Shown here piece by piece: positions 34,512 through 45,895 of a stretch of 64,000 nucleotides of DNA. The notes beneath the pieces are model-generated. The model worked only from the letters and a program-made list of their open reading frames with translations. It was not told the DNA's origin and made no database searches. This DNA is from Embleya scabrispora DSM 41855 (GTDB lineage Bacteria; Actinomycetota; Actinomycetes; Streptomycetales; Streptomycetaceae). Position 1 is the stretch's first letter; the number at the start of each line of letters is the position of its first letter. A program made the translations under genes and the position numbers. The stretch lies in contig NZ_KB889665.1 of assembly GCF_000372745.1 (NCBI RefSeq), positions 1 through 64,000 on the forward strand, written 5' to 3'.

Positions 34512-35813
34512 CTACGGGTTGGTGTTTATCACGTACAGCAGGAAGCCCACGTACCATCCGGCGAAAGCCGCCCCGGCGACCAGCACCGAGATCACCACGC
34601 CGCGCGGCCACTTGGCCATCAGTCGGGCCAGGGGCAGCGCGATGGTGAAGGCCGGGAGCATGAAGCGCGGCTTGGAGTGGAAGAACCAGCCGTTGCTCGT
34701 GGTCAGCGCCAGGAACATCACCACGCCGCCGTACACGTGCACCGGCAGCGGGACCCGGCGGTCCCGGAAGGACCAGATCATCAGCGCCACGGACAGGATG
34801 ATCACGAACGTGCAGACCACGTAGATCGGCCGGCCCAGGTGGGTGAGGTACTTGGCCATCCACTGGACGGTGCTTATGCCCCAGTCGAAGCGCAGGTTGA
34901 ACGCCTTGTCCTGGATCCACACCCACCCGTCGGGCCGACCGGCCAGCCAGCCCACCCAGGCGATGAAGCCCACGCACGCCAGCGGTGAGATCAGCGTGGC
35001 CAGCACCGGGTGGCGAGCCTCCGGGGCCAGCAGACCGACCCGCGTGCCGTCCTCGCGGCGGCGCAGCACGATCGCCAGTGTCGCCACGCCCAGGGCCGCG
35101 ACCAGGCCGAACGCGGTGTTCCGGGTCAGGCCGGCGAACAGGCACAGCACGCAGGCCAGGGTCCACTGGCGGCGGACGACGGCCAACAGCCCCCAGGACG
35201 CGAACGCCACGAACAGCGCCTCGGAGTAGACCATGGTGAGCACCATCGAGCCCGGCGCGACGCCCCACAGGATCGCGAACAGGGTGGCCGCCCGGTGGCT
35301 GCCGGTGAGTTCGCGCCCGAGCGCGTACAACCCCCATGCCGCGACCACGCCGGCCAGCGCGGTGACGACCATGCCGGCGTTGAGCGCGGACAGGCCGGTC
35401 ACATCGCCGACGAGGCGGACCGCCCAGGGGTAGCCGGGGAAGAACTCGACGTTGGTCCAGTACGGCTTGCCGGCCGGTGAGACCGGGATCTTGTCGACGT
35501 AGCCGAAGTCCGCGATGTCGCGGAACCACACGCCGTCCCACGAGCCGACCATCGACCAGAACGGCTTGCCGGCCGCCAATGCCATCGCGCCGAGCACCGC
35601 GAGGTTGATCGCGCGCGCGATCAGGTAGCCGAGTACCGCCGTGCGGGCCGGGCGGAAGGAGGCGCTCGCGCGGTGCGCGAAGTCGACGGCGCCGGTTCGC
35701 AGGCGGTCGGGGAGACCGGCGGCGAAGGCGCTGTCGGGGCGCGCCGGCATCCTGATCGCACCCTTCTCGGCGGCCGGTGGGGTCTCGGCGACCGGCATGG
35801 ACGGCGACGGCAT
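34512..35813 (-). CDS. PIG-V-like GT-C mannosyltransferase
   Basis: This encodes 433 residues with about 9-10 hydrophobic helices after a hydrophilic N-terminus. The first large loop contains SWDGVWFRDIADFGYV, the W-D-G-x-[WY]-x-x-I-A pattern of PIG-V-type polyprenol-phosphate-mannose-dependent transferases. The segment YSEALFVAFASWGLLAV also fits. It probably mannosylates a lipid or protein outside the membrane. With the PIM genes at 28-31 kb it suggests a mannolipid pathway, but its acceptor is unknown. GGAAGG lies 5 bp before the ATG. Confidence 0.82.
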   Translation of the reverse strand: MPSPSMPVAETPPAAEKGAIRMPARPDSAFAAGLPDRLRTGAVDFAHRASASFRPARTAVLGYLIARAINLAVLGAMALAAGKPFWSMVGSWDGVWFRDIADFGYVDKIPVSPAGKPYWTNVEFFPGYPWAVRLVGDVTGLSALNAGMVVTALAGVVAAWGLYALGRELTGSHRAATLFAILWGVAPGSMVLTMVYSEALFVAFASWGLLAVVRRQWTLACVLCLFAGLTRNTAFGLVAALGVATLAIVLRRREDGTRVGLLAPEARHPVLATLISPLACVGFIAWVGWLAGRPDGWVWIQDKAFNLRFDWGISTVQWMAKYLTHLGRPIYVVCTFVIILSVALMIWSFRDRRVPLPVHVYGGVVMFLALTTSNGWFFHSKPRFMLPAFTIALPLARLMAKWPRGVVISVLVAGAAFAGWYVGFLLYVINTNP

Positions 35814-36128
35814 GAAAACCTTCCGGGCGGCGAGCGAGGGCAGTCTCCAACCGACCCTAGTGGCGCCTGTGCGGGCTCCCGTGCGGCGACCGGGCCGCTT
35901 GGGGAACGATCGTCACAGGGCTGTCATCGGGGCGTTATCGACCGGGACAAGCGTACGTGTCGCTCGAACGAGTGATCACGGAGTGGCGGTACCGAAGGGA
36001 TCGGTGCGGCTGCACTAGGGTTTGCCCGGGCGAACAGGTGTTCGTATCGGGTGGTGTTCGGCTCGACTGCAGGGGCGCCGGCACGGCGATCGCCGAGCCG
36101 ATGCGAGGCGACACGAGAGGGGCGCGGC
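35814..36128. other. Divergent region, PIG-V-like gene / ruvC
   Basis: This 315-bp gap contains the ruvC promoter and LexA-type box near its right end and no gene. The rest shows nothing I can interpret. Confidence 0.55.
36016..36044 (+). promoter_or_regulatory. ruvCAB promoter with LexA (SOS) box
   Basis: The -10 TAGGGT (36016-36021) predicts a start near 36028. Immediately downstream is CGAAC-AGGT-GTTCG (36031-36044), a perfect match to the actinobacterial LexA box CGAAC-N4-GTTCG. LexA bound there would cover the initial transcribed region. SOS control of ruvCAB is known in other bacteria. Confidence 0.75.
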
Positions 36129-36677
36129 ATGCGGGTCTTGGGGGTCGACCCCGGTCTGACCCGATGCGGCGTCGGCGTGGTCGACGGCGCGGTCGGCAAA
36201 CCGCTGCGGATGATCGAGGCGGGCGTGGTGCGCACTCCGGCGGAGGCGACGATCGACGCGCGTCTGCTGGGCATCGAGCGGGGCATCGAGGAGTGGCTGG
36301 ACCGGCACCACCCGGACTGCGTCGCGGTCGAGCGGGTGTTCAGCCAGCACAACGTGAGCACCGTGATGGGCACCGCGCAGGCATCCGCCGTGGCGATCGT
36401 GTGCGCCGCGCGGCGCGGCCTGCCGGTGACACTGCACACGCCGAGCGAGGTCAAGGCCGCGGTGACCGGGAGCGGGCGTGCCGACAAGGCCCAGATCGGT
36501 GCGATGGTGACCCGTATCCTGCGTCTGGACGGCCCGCCGAAACCGGCGGACGCCGCCGACGCGGTCGCGTTGGCGATCTGTCACATCTGGCGCGGCGGCG
36601 CCTCCGACCGGCTCGCGGCGGCGGTGGCCGCGGCGCGCACGCCCACCACGCGGCTGCCGCGCGGCACCCGCCGATGA
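36129..36677 (+). CDS. ruvC: Crossover junction endodeoxyribonuclease RuvC
   Basis: This encodes 182 residues of a Holliday-junction resolvase. The four acidic catalytic positions are visible: D7 in [12 protein letters not shown], the Glu of [10 protein letters not shown], and the paired Asp of [14 protein letters not shown]. The open frame extends 26 codons upstream, but the ATG at 36129 has GAGAGGGG and gives the normal N-terminus. First gene of the ruvCAB operon. Confidence 0.96.
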   Translation: MRVLGVDPGLTRCGVGVVDGAVGKPLRMIEAGVVRTPAEATIDARLLGIERGIEEWLDRHHPDCVAVERVFSQHNVSTVMGTAQASAVAIVCAARRGLPVTLHTPSEVKAAVTGSGRADKAQIGAMVTRILRLDGPPKPADAADAVALAICHIWRGGASDRLAAAVAAARTPTTRLPRGTRR

Positions 36678-36774
36678 CCGGAACCGCCCACCGGTTGCCT
36701 TCGACGACCGGCCCTTGCCCGGCCGACCCCCGGGCGGCCGGCCCACGTACCACTAGCCAAGCAGGAGCACTCGG

Positions 36775-37383
36775 GTGATCGCGTTCGTCTCCGGAACGGT
36801 GGCCGGCCTCGGCCCGGACACCGCCGTCGTCGAGGTCGGCGGGGTCGGCCTGGCCGTGCAGTGCACGCCCACCACGCTGGCCACGCTGCGCGTCGGGGCG
36901 GCGGCCCGACTGGCCACGTCGCTGGTGGTGCGGGAGGACTCGCTCACCCTGTTCGGCTTCGCCGACGACGACGAGAAGCGCACGTTCGAGGTGTTGCAGA
37001 CCGCCAACGGGGTGGGGCCGAAGCTGGCGCTGGCGATGCTCGCGGTGTACAGCCCGGACGCGTTGCGCGCCGCGGTCGCGGGCAAGGACGCCAAGGCGCT
37101 CACCGCCGTGCCCGGGATCGGGCCCAAGGGCGCGCAGAAGCTGCTCTTGGACCTGAAGGACAAGCTCGGCGCGCCCACCGGCACCGGCGCCGCGCTCGGC
37201 GTCGGCGCCCCGGTGAGCGCGGGCTGGCGGGACCAGCTGCACGCCGCGCTGGTGGGCCTGGGCTATGCGACGCGCGAGGCGGACGACGCGGTCGCCTCGG
37301 TGACCGCCGAGGCGGAGGCCGCGGCCACGCCCGACATCGGCGCGCTGCTCAAGGCGGCCCTGCGCGGCCTGAACCGCAGATGA
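36775..37383 (+). CDS. ruvA: Holliday junction branch migration protein RuvA
   Basis: This encodes 202 residues from a GTG with AGGAG upstream. Domain I is an OB fold ([26 protein letters not shown]). Domain II has paired helix-hairpin-helix motifs ([29 protein letters not shown]). Domain III (residues about 155-202, [21 protein letters not shown]) binds RuvB. Typical length. Confidence 0.96.
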   Translation: MIAFVSGTVAGLGPDTAVVEVGGVGLAVQCTPTTLATLRVGAAARLATSLVVREDSLTLFGFADDDEKRTFEVLQTANGVGPKLALAMLAVYSPDALRAAVAGKDAKALTAVPGIGPKGAQKLLLDLKDKLGAPTGTGAALGVGAPVSAGWRDQLHAALVGLGYATREADDAVASVTAEAEAAATPDIGALLKAALRGLNRR

Positions 37384-37483
37384 ACCGGCGGGAGCGCGCT
37401 CTCGCCCGACGCGGCACCACCGTGTCGCCCGGGTCGGGCAGGATGAACGCGGGCCGCACGAACACGACCATGGGCGGAAGACG

Positions 37484-38572
37484 ATGACGCAGGACGGCGA
37501 ACGCCTGGTGACCGCCGAGGCGGACGGCGAGGACCAGGCCGTCGAGGCCGCGCTGCGGCCGAAGAACCTCGACGAGTTCATCGGCCAGGAGCGGGTGCGC
37601 GAGCAACTGTCCCTGGTGCTGACCGCGGCGCTGGGACGCGGTGGCACCGCCGATCACGTGTTGCTGTCCGGCCCGCCCGGACTCGGCAAGACCACGCTGT
37701 CGATGATCATCGCGGCCGAGATGGGGGTGCCGATCCGGATCACCTCCGGCCCGGCCATCCAGCACGCCGGTGACCTGGCCGCGATCTTGTCCTCGCTGTC
37801 CGAGGGCGAGGTGCTCTTCCTCGACGAGATCCACCGGATGTCGCGGCCCGCCGAGGAGATGTTGTACATGGCGATGGAGGACTTCCGGGTCGACATCATC
37901 GTCGGCAAGGGCCCCGGCGCCACCGCGATCCCGCTGGACCTGCCGCCGTTCACCCTGGTGGGCGCGACCACCCGGGCCGGTTTGTTGCCGCCGCCGCTGC
38001 GCGACCGGTTCGGCTTCACCGGCCACATGGACTTCTACGCACCCGCCGAACTCGAACGGGTGCTGAATCGTTCGGCACGACTGCTCGACGTCGAACTGTC
38101 CGCCGAGGGCGGCGCCGAGATCGCCGGCCGCTCGCGCGGCACGCCCCGGATCGCCAACCGGCTGCTGCGCCGGGTCCGCGACTACGCGCAGGTACGGGCG
38201 AACGGCAAGGTCGATCGGGACATCGCCGCACGTGCGCTGGACGTGTACGAGGTGGACGCGCTGGGCCTGGACCGGCTGGACCGGGCCGTCCTACAGGCGC
38301 TGACCACGCTGTTCGGCGGGGGTCCGGTGGGTCTGTCCACGCTGGCCGTGGCGGTCGGCGAGGAGACCGAGACGGTCGAGGAGGTCGCCGAACCGTTCCT
38401 GGTCCGCAGCGGTTTCCTGGCCCGCACACCGCGCGGTCGGGTGGCCACCGCGAAGGCATGGCTGCATCTGGGCCTGAACCCGCCGCAGGGCGCGCTGCCG
38501 GGGCAGCTCGGTGCACAACAGAGCGTGTTGTTCGACAACGGGGCCGTGACCGGTAAGGATGCAACCGAGTGA
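37484..38572 (+). CDS. ruvB: Holliday junction branch migration ATPase RuvB
   Basis: This encodes 362 residues of an AAA+ motor. Walker A GPPGLGKT is at 63-70, Walker B reads LFLDEIHR, sensor 1 is [18 protein letters not shown], and the C-terminal winged helix contains [17 protein letters not shown]. The N-terminal [19 protein letters not shown] is family-typical. GGCGGAAG precedes the ATG. Last gene of the ruv operon. Confidence 0.97.
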   Translation: MTQDGERLVTAEADGEDQAVEAALRPKNLDEFIGQERVREQLSLVLTAALGRGGTADHVLLSGPPGLGKTTLSMIIAAEMGVPIRITSGPAIQHAGDLAAILSSLSEGEVLFLDEIHRMSRPAEEMLYMAMEDFRVDIIVGKGPGATAIPLDLPPFTLVGATTRAGLLPPPLRDRFGFTGHMDFYAPAELERVLNRSARLLDVELSAEGGAEIAGRSRGTPRIANRLLRRVRDYAQVRANGKVDRDIAARALDVYEVDALGLDRLDRAVLQALTTLFGGGPVGLSTLAVAVGEETETVEEVAEPFLVRSGFLARTPRGRVATAKAWLHLGLNPPQGALPGQLGAQQSVLFDNGAVTGKDATE

Positions 38573-38610
38573 GGCCGGTGCGTGTCGGGAACGCACGCGG
38601 CCGGTAGTCG

Positions 38611-38640
38611 TTGTTCCTGTAGTAAGTACCCGTCTAGACT
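38611..38640 (+). promoter_or_regulatory. Promoter of the yajC-secD-secF operon
   Basis: TTGTTC (38611-38616), an 18-bp spacer and TAGACT (38635-38640) form a good housekeeping-type promoter 39 bp after the ruvB stop. It predicts a leader of roughly 75 nt before yajC. Confidence 0.6.
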
Positions 38641-38722
38641 CCGCCGAGGCTGCCGCACCGTGGCCGGCCGAGTGTCACCGTCCGGGCCGCCGAGCGGCCT
38701 TGGGAAGGAATCGTTTCAAGCC

Positions 38723-39211
38723 GTGGACCCGCTTACCCTCCTCCTGCCAGTAATCATCGTCGTGGTGTTCTACTTCCTGATCATCAAGCCCGGGAAGGCG
38801 CGCCAGCGACAGGCCATGGAAACGCAGAACTCGCTGGTCCCGGGCGCCGAGGTCCGCACGATCGCGGGGCTGTACGCGACGGTCACCGAGGTGGAGGACG
38901 ATTCCGTCATCCTTGAGGTCGCGCCCGACGTGCACTGCCGCTTCGTCAAGAGCGCCATCGCCGCCGTCCTGTCCTCCGGTGACGAGGACGGCGAGGCCGA
39001 CGACGAGCACGACGACGAGCACGACGCCGAGGCCGAGGCCGGCGACGATGTCGTGAAGCTCGAAAAGAAGCCCGAGGCCGCCGAGGACTCCGAGGCCGAG
39101 GACACCAAGACCGTGGACGTCACCAAGTCCGAGGGCGCGACCAAGTCCGAGGGCGCGACCAAGGCGTCCGAGACCGGCGACCGGCTGCGCAAGGACGACA
39201 AGCAGGACTAG
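38723..39211 (+). CDS. yajC: Preprotein translocase accessory subunit YajC with acidic tail
   Basis: This encodes 162 residues from GTG. One helix (LTLLLPVIIVVVFYFLIIKP) is followed by the YajC domain (GAEVRTIAGLYATVTEVEDDSVILEVAPDVHCRFVKSAIAAVL). From about residue 90 a long Asp/Glu/Lys tail follows, including two copies of KSEGAT, and it exceeds typical YajC. GAAGGA lies about 13 bp upstream, rather far, so the start is less certain. It is the first gene of the yajC-secD-secF set. Confidence 0.85.
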   Translation: MDPLTLLLPVIIVVVFYFLIIKPGKARQRQAMETQNSLVPGAEVRTIAGLYATVTEVEDDSVILEVAPDVHCRFVKSAIAAVLSSGDEDGEADDEHDDEHDAEAEAGDDVVKLEKKPEAAEDSEAEDTKTVDVTKSEGATKSEGATKASETGDRLRKDDKQD

Positions 39212-39385
39212 TTCGGCTCGTGGTGGGTGTGGTGGTCCTCGGGCCGCCGCAGGGCAATACAGTCATGTGACCGGGGGTGACACCCCGGATACGACAGCGT
39301 CCGGCATCCTGCCGGGCGCCGTGCCGTGCCGGCGGACGTGGCGCAAGCCCGTTCGCGGCGGCATCGAGAGGGAGATTGGGCGAAG

Positions 39386-41137
39386 GTGGCAGCACCGAAA
39401 TCGAGTTCCCGAGGGCACCCCGGGCGGGTCCTGGCCTTCATCGGGGTCGTGATCGTCGCGCTGTACGCGATCATGTTCTCGACCGGGGACAAGACCCCAC
39501 GTCTGGGCATCGACCTCGCGGGCGGCACCAGTGTCACGCTCACCGCCAAGGCCGACCAGGGCCGCAACGGTGCGGTCAACAAGTCGAACATGCAGACCGC
39601 GGTGGAGATCATCCGCCAGCGCGTCAATGCGTTCGGTGTGTCCGAGGCGGAGGTGCAGACCGAGGGCGATCGCAACATCGTCATCAGCATCCCCAAGGGC
39701 AAGAACGAGAAGGAGACGGCGGAGCAGGTCGGCCAGACCGCGAAGCTGTTCTTCCGCCCCGTTCTGGAGGCCACGCAGATCACCCCCCAGGGTGGTACCA
39801 AGCTGCCGCTGACCCCGCCGTCGACGCCGCCCGCGAGCACCCCGCCGGCAAGCACGCCGCCCGCGGCCGAGTCGGGCAAGCCGCAGGGTCGGGTCATCCC
39901 GAATCTGAAGGACGCGTCCGGCGCCCCGACCCCGCCGCCGTCGACGCCGCCGGCGAGCACCCCGCCCGCAACGCCTCCGGCGAGCACCCCGCCGGCCGGA
40001 GCCGACGCGAACGGCATCACGCCCGAGCTGCGCGCGAAGTACAACAACCTGGACTGCTCCCTCCCGGAGAACCGCGGCCTCGGCCCGGTGCCGGCCCCGG
40101 AGGACCAGCCGACCGTGGCGTGCAGCCGCGATCAGGGCGAGGGCGAGGAGAAGTACATCCTCGGCCGGGTGCTGATCCCCGGCACGGACGTGGCCTCCTC
40201 GAAGGCGCAGCTGCCGCAGAACGGCAGTGTCGGTGGCTGGGAAGTCGAGCTGAAGTTCACCGACGCCGGCGCCGACAAGTTCACCAAGATCACCGGTGAC
40301 CTGGCGGCGAACAAGTACCCGACCAACCGCTTCGCGATCGACCTGGACGGTGTGGTCGTCTCCGCGCCGTCGGTGAAGGCGGAGATCCCCGGCGGCAGCG
40401 CCGTGATCTCGGGCAACTTCACCCGCAGCTCGGCCAAGGACCTGGAGAACGTGCTCAAGTACGGCGCGCTCCCGCTGTCCTTCACCAAGAGCGACGTGAC
40501 CACGGTGTCCGCGTCGCTGGGCGGTGACCAGCTCCGGGGCGGGCTGATCGCCGGTGCGATCGGCATCGTCCTGGTCATCCTGTACTCGCTGTTCTACTAC
40601 CGAGGTCTCGGCCTGGTGAGCATCGCGAGTCTGGCGGTCTCGGCGGCCCTCACCTACGCCATCATGTGTCTGCTCGGCCGAAGCATCGGCTTCGCACTCA
40701 ACCTGCCGGCGGTGTGTGGCGCGATCGCCGCGATCGGTATCACGGTGGACTCGTTCATCGTGTACTTCGAGCGGATCCGGGACGAGATCCGTGAGGGTCG
40801 CACATTGCGACCCGCCGTGGAGAAGGCGTGGCCCCGTGCCCGGCGCACCATCCTGGTGTCCGACGCGGTGTCGTTCCTGGCCGCCGCGGTGCTGTACGTC
40901 GTCTCGGTCGGCAAGGTCCAGGGCTTCGCGTTCACCCTCGGCCTGACCACGCTGCTCGACGTCGTGGTGGTGTTCCTGTTCACCAAGCCGCTCATGACGA
41001 TCCTCGCCAAGCGCAAGTTCTTCGCGGACGGCCACAAGTGGTCCGGCCTCGACCCCGAAGCGCTCGGTGCCAATCAGCGCCAGTCGTACCGCAGCCGTCG
41101 CCCGCGTGGCCGCGCTGCCGGCGTCAAGGAGGCGTGA
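39386..41137 (+). CDS. secD: Protein translocase subunit SecD
   Basis: This encodes 583 residues. N-terminal helix, then the periplasmic P1 domain with the family motif LGIDLAGGTSVTLTAK and VEIIRQRVNAFGVSEAEVQ, then a Pro/Ser/Thr/Ala-rich insert (PPSTPPAST repeats, roughly residues 152-225). The second part carries DLDGVVVSAPSV and five helices with VCGAIAAIGITVDSFIVYFERIRDE. SecDF uses proton flow to pull exported proteins. The Pro-rich insert lies in the extracellular head. The GTG is chosen after AGGGAG. The stop overlaps the secF ATG. Confidence 0.95.
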   Translation: MAAPKSSSRGHPGRVLAFIGVVIVALYAIMFSTGDKTPRLGIDLAGGTSVTLTAKADQGRNGAVNKSNMQTAVEIIRQRVNAFGVSEAEVQTEGDRNIVISIPKGKNEKETAEQVGQTAKLFFRPVLEATQITPQGGTKLPLTPPSTPPASTPPASTPPAAESGKPQGRVIPNLKDASGAPTPPPSTPPASTPPATPPASTPPAGADANGITPELRAKYNNLDCSLPENRGLGPVPAPEDQPTVACSRDQGEGEEKYILGRVLIPGTDVASSKAQLPQNGSVGGWEVELKFTDAGADKFTKITGDLAANKYPTNRFAIDLDGVVVSAPSVKAEIPGGSAVISGNFTRSSAKDLENVLKYGALPLSFTKSDVTTVSASLGGDQLRGGLIAGAIGIVLVILYSLFYYRGLGLVSIASLAVSAALTYAIMCLLGRSIGFALNLPAVCGAIAAIGITVDSFIVYFERIRDEIREGRTLRPAVEKAWPRARRTILVSDAVSFLAAAVLYVVSVGKVQGFAFTLGLTTLLDVVVVFLFTKPLMTILAKRKFFADGHKWSGLDPEALGANQRQSYRSRRPRGRAAGVKEA

Positions 41138-42300
41138 TGAGTCGCTTCGGTGACCTCAAGAACATCGGCGTCCGGCTGCACCACGGCGACGTCTCGTTCG
41201 ACTTCGTCGGCCGCAAGAAGTTGTGGTACTCGATCTCCGCGCTGATCCTGCTGCTCGCGGTCGGCGGTCTGCTCGGCCGCGGGCTGCACCAGGGCATCGA
41301 GTTCAAGGGCGGTTCGGTCTATACGATCGAGCACACCTCGGCCTCGCAGAACGACGCCCGCAAGGCGGTGGAGCCGTTCACCGACGGCACCGACGCCATA
41401 GTGCAGAAGGTCGGCGGCGACGGCCTGCGGATCCAGATCGCGGAGTCGGACGCGGACAAGACCAAGCAGGTCGCGGCGGCCATCGCCAAGGACCTCAAGG
41501 TCGCGCCGGACAAGGTCAACACGCAGGTGGTCGGTCCCAGCTGGGGCAAGGAGATCTCCAAGAAGGCCCTCCAGGGCCTGGTGATCTTCATGATCCTGGT
41601 GGTGATCTACCTCACCTTCGCCTTCGAATGGCGGATGGCCGTGGCGGCGCTGGTCGCGCTGATCCACGACATCGTGATCACCATCGGTGTGTACGCGCTG
41701 GTGGGCTTCGAGGTGACGCCGGGCACGGTGATCGGTCTGCTGACGATTCTCGGTTACTCCCTGTACGACACCGTCGTGGTGTTCGACACGGTCAAGGAGA
41801 ACGCCAAGAACATCACGAAGCAGACCAAGCTCACCTACAGCGAAGCGGCCAACGCGGGTCTGAACCAGACCCTGGTGCGGTCGATCAACACCACGGTCGT
41901 CGCGCTGCTGCCGGTGGCGTCGCTGCTGTTCGTCGGTGGCGGTCTGCTCGGCGCGGGCATGCTCAAGGACATCGCGCTGTCGCTGTTCGTGGGTCTGGCC
42001 GCCGGTGCGTTCTCCTCGATCTTCATCGCCACGCCGATCCTGGCCGACCTCAAGGAGCGGTCGCCCGAGATGCGGCAGCTGGCGAAGAAGGTGGCCCAGC
42101 GTCGGGCGGCCGAGGCGAAGGCGGCCAAGGCCGCCGAGACCTCCGGGATTCCGGCGGACCAGGCCGAGGGTCACCCGAACGTGGACGCGGTCGCCGAACC
42201 GGACGAGGACGAGACCGTACCCGCGCAGGGTGGCGCGCCGCGTGCGGGCGCCTCGCGCGGTCGGGCGCGGACCCGTCCCGGCGGCAAGAGGAAGCGCTGA
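41137..42300 (+). CDS. secF: Protein translocase subunit SecF
   Basis: This encodes 387 residues. Six helices and the SecF blocks are present: HQGIEFKGGSVYTIE (P1), SLYDTVVVFDTVKENAK, LNQTLVRSINTTVVALLPV and SSIFIATPILADLKER. A basic, Ala-rich C-terminal tail (to RPGGKRKR) extends beyond the last helix. AAGGAGG precedes the ATG, which overlaps the secD stop. The stop likewise overlaps the apt ATG. Confidence 0.95.
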   Translation: MSRFGDLKNIGVRLHHGDVSFDFVGRKKLWYSISALILLLAVGGLLGRGLHQGIEFKGGSVYTIEHTSASQNDARKAVEPFTDGTDAIVQKVGGDGLRIQIAESDADKTKQVAAAIAKDLKVAPDKVNTQVVGPSWGKEISKKALQGLVIFMILVVIYLTFAFEWRMAVAALVALIHDIVITIGVYALVGFEVTPGTVIGLLTILGYSLYDTVVVFDTVKENAKNITKQTKLTYSEAANAGLNQTLVRSINTTVVALLPVASLLFVGGGLLGAGMLKDIALSLFVGLAAGAFSSIFIATPILADLKERSPEMRQLAKKVAQRRAAEAKAAKAAETSGIPADQAEGHPNVDAVAEPDEDETVPAQGGAPRAGASRGRARTRPGGKRKR

Positions 42301-42842
42301 TGGCCGACGAAGGACTGCGCAAGCTCCTGGAGAGCCGGATCCGGGACGTGCCGGACTGGCCGCAACCGGGTGTGGTGTTCAAGGACATCTCGCCGCTGCT
42401 GGCCGATCCGGTCGCGTTCGCGGCCCTGGTCGACGCGCTGGCCGAGCGTTGTCGGGGCCGGGTGGACAAGGTGGTCGGGATCGAGGCCCGGGGCTTCATC
42501 CTGGCCGCACCGGTGGCCTATCGCGCGCAGGCCGGATTCGTTCCGGTCCGCAAGGCGGGCAAGCTGCCGTGCGCGACCCACGCGCAGTCCTACGAGCTGG
42601 AGTACGGCTCGGCCACCCTGGAGGTGCACCAGGACGCGTTCGGGCCCGGTGACCGGGTGCTCGTGATCGACGACGTGCTCGCCACCGGCGGGACCGTCGA
42701 GGCCACGATCGACCTGATCAAGCGGGCGGGCGCGGAGGTGGTGGGGGTCGAGGTGCTGCTCGAACTCGGCTTCCTGAGCGGCCGGGCGCGGCTCGCGCCG
42801 GTGCTGCCGCACGGCACGCTGGAGTCGTTCATCGTCGTGTGA
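42300..42842 (+). CDS. apt: Adenine phosphoribosyltransferase
   Basis: This encodes 180 residues of a type I phosphoribosyltransferase making AMP from adenine and PRPP. The N-terminal hood PDWPQPGVVFKDISPLL, GIEARGFILAAPVAY and the PRPP loop VLVIDDVLATGGT are all present. It shares one base with the secF stop (TGATGG), giving coupling with the Sec genes, and lies just before relA, the conserved order in actinobacteria. Confidence 0.96.
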   Translation: MADEGLRKLLESRIRDVPDWPQPGVVFKDISPLLADPVAFAALVDALAERCRGRVDKVVGIEARGFILAAPVAYRAQAGFVPVRKAGKLPCATHAQSYELEYGSATLEVHQDAFGPGDRVLVIDDVLATGGTVEATIDLIKRAGAEVVGVEVLLELGFLSGRARLAPVLPHGTLESFIVV

Positions 42843-42958
42843 CACGCCGCCGAAGGCGTGTTGTCGGAGGCCGGAGGCGCCCCAACCGGGGAGCCTTCGG
42901 CCTTCGCCGTTGCGGCGGCTGCCGTTCCGGATGGCCGAGTCGTGAGGGCGTGGGTCAG

Positions 42959-42964
42959 TACCAT
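42959..42964 (+). promoter_or_regulatory. -10 box of relA
   Basis: TACCAT in TACCATGG lies 31 bp before the relA TTG, predicting a short leader that contains the ribosome-binding site GGGAGGAG. The embedded ATG (42963) is in frame with relA but lies upstream of the expected transcript start. Confidence 0.45.
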
Positions 42965-42995
42965 GGAAGTTCCGTCATCTGTGGGAGGAGTTCCC

Positions 42996-45773
<2,778 letters not shown>

Positions 45774-45812
45774 GCGGTTTCGGCAGGGACGGGCTTTGCG
45801 CACTCGCGCACC

Positions 45813-45848
45813 CGGGGCGGCGTCGGGAGTGATCCCGGCGCCGCCCCG
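45813..45848. terminator. Bidirectional terminator relA / HTH-kinase gene
   Basis: A 16-bp stem (45813-45828 with 45833-45848) with one mismatch closes a GTGA tetraloop. It is 40 bp after the relA stop and 48 bp after the stop of the converging kinase gene. Confidence 0.8.
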
Positions 45849-45895
45849 TGCCCGTCGTGGTCGGTTCGGCCGCGTTCAGTCGTGCTCAGCCGCGT

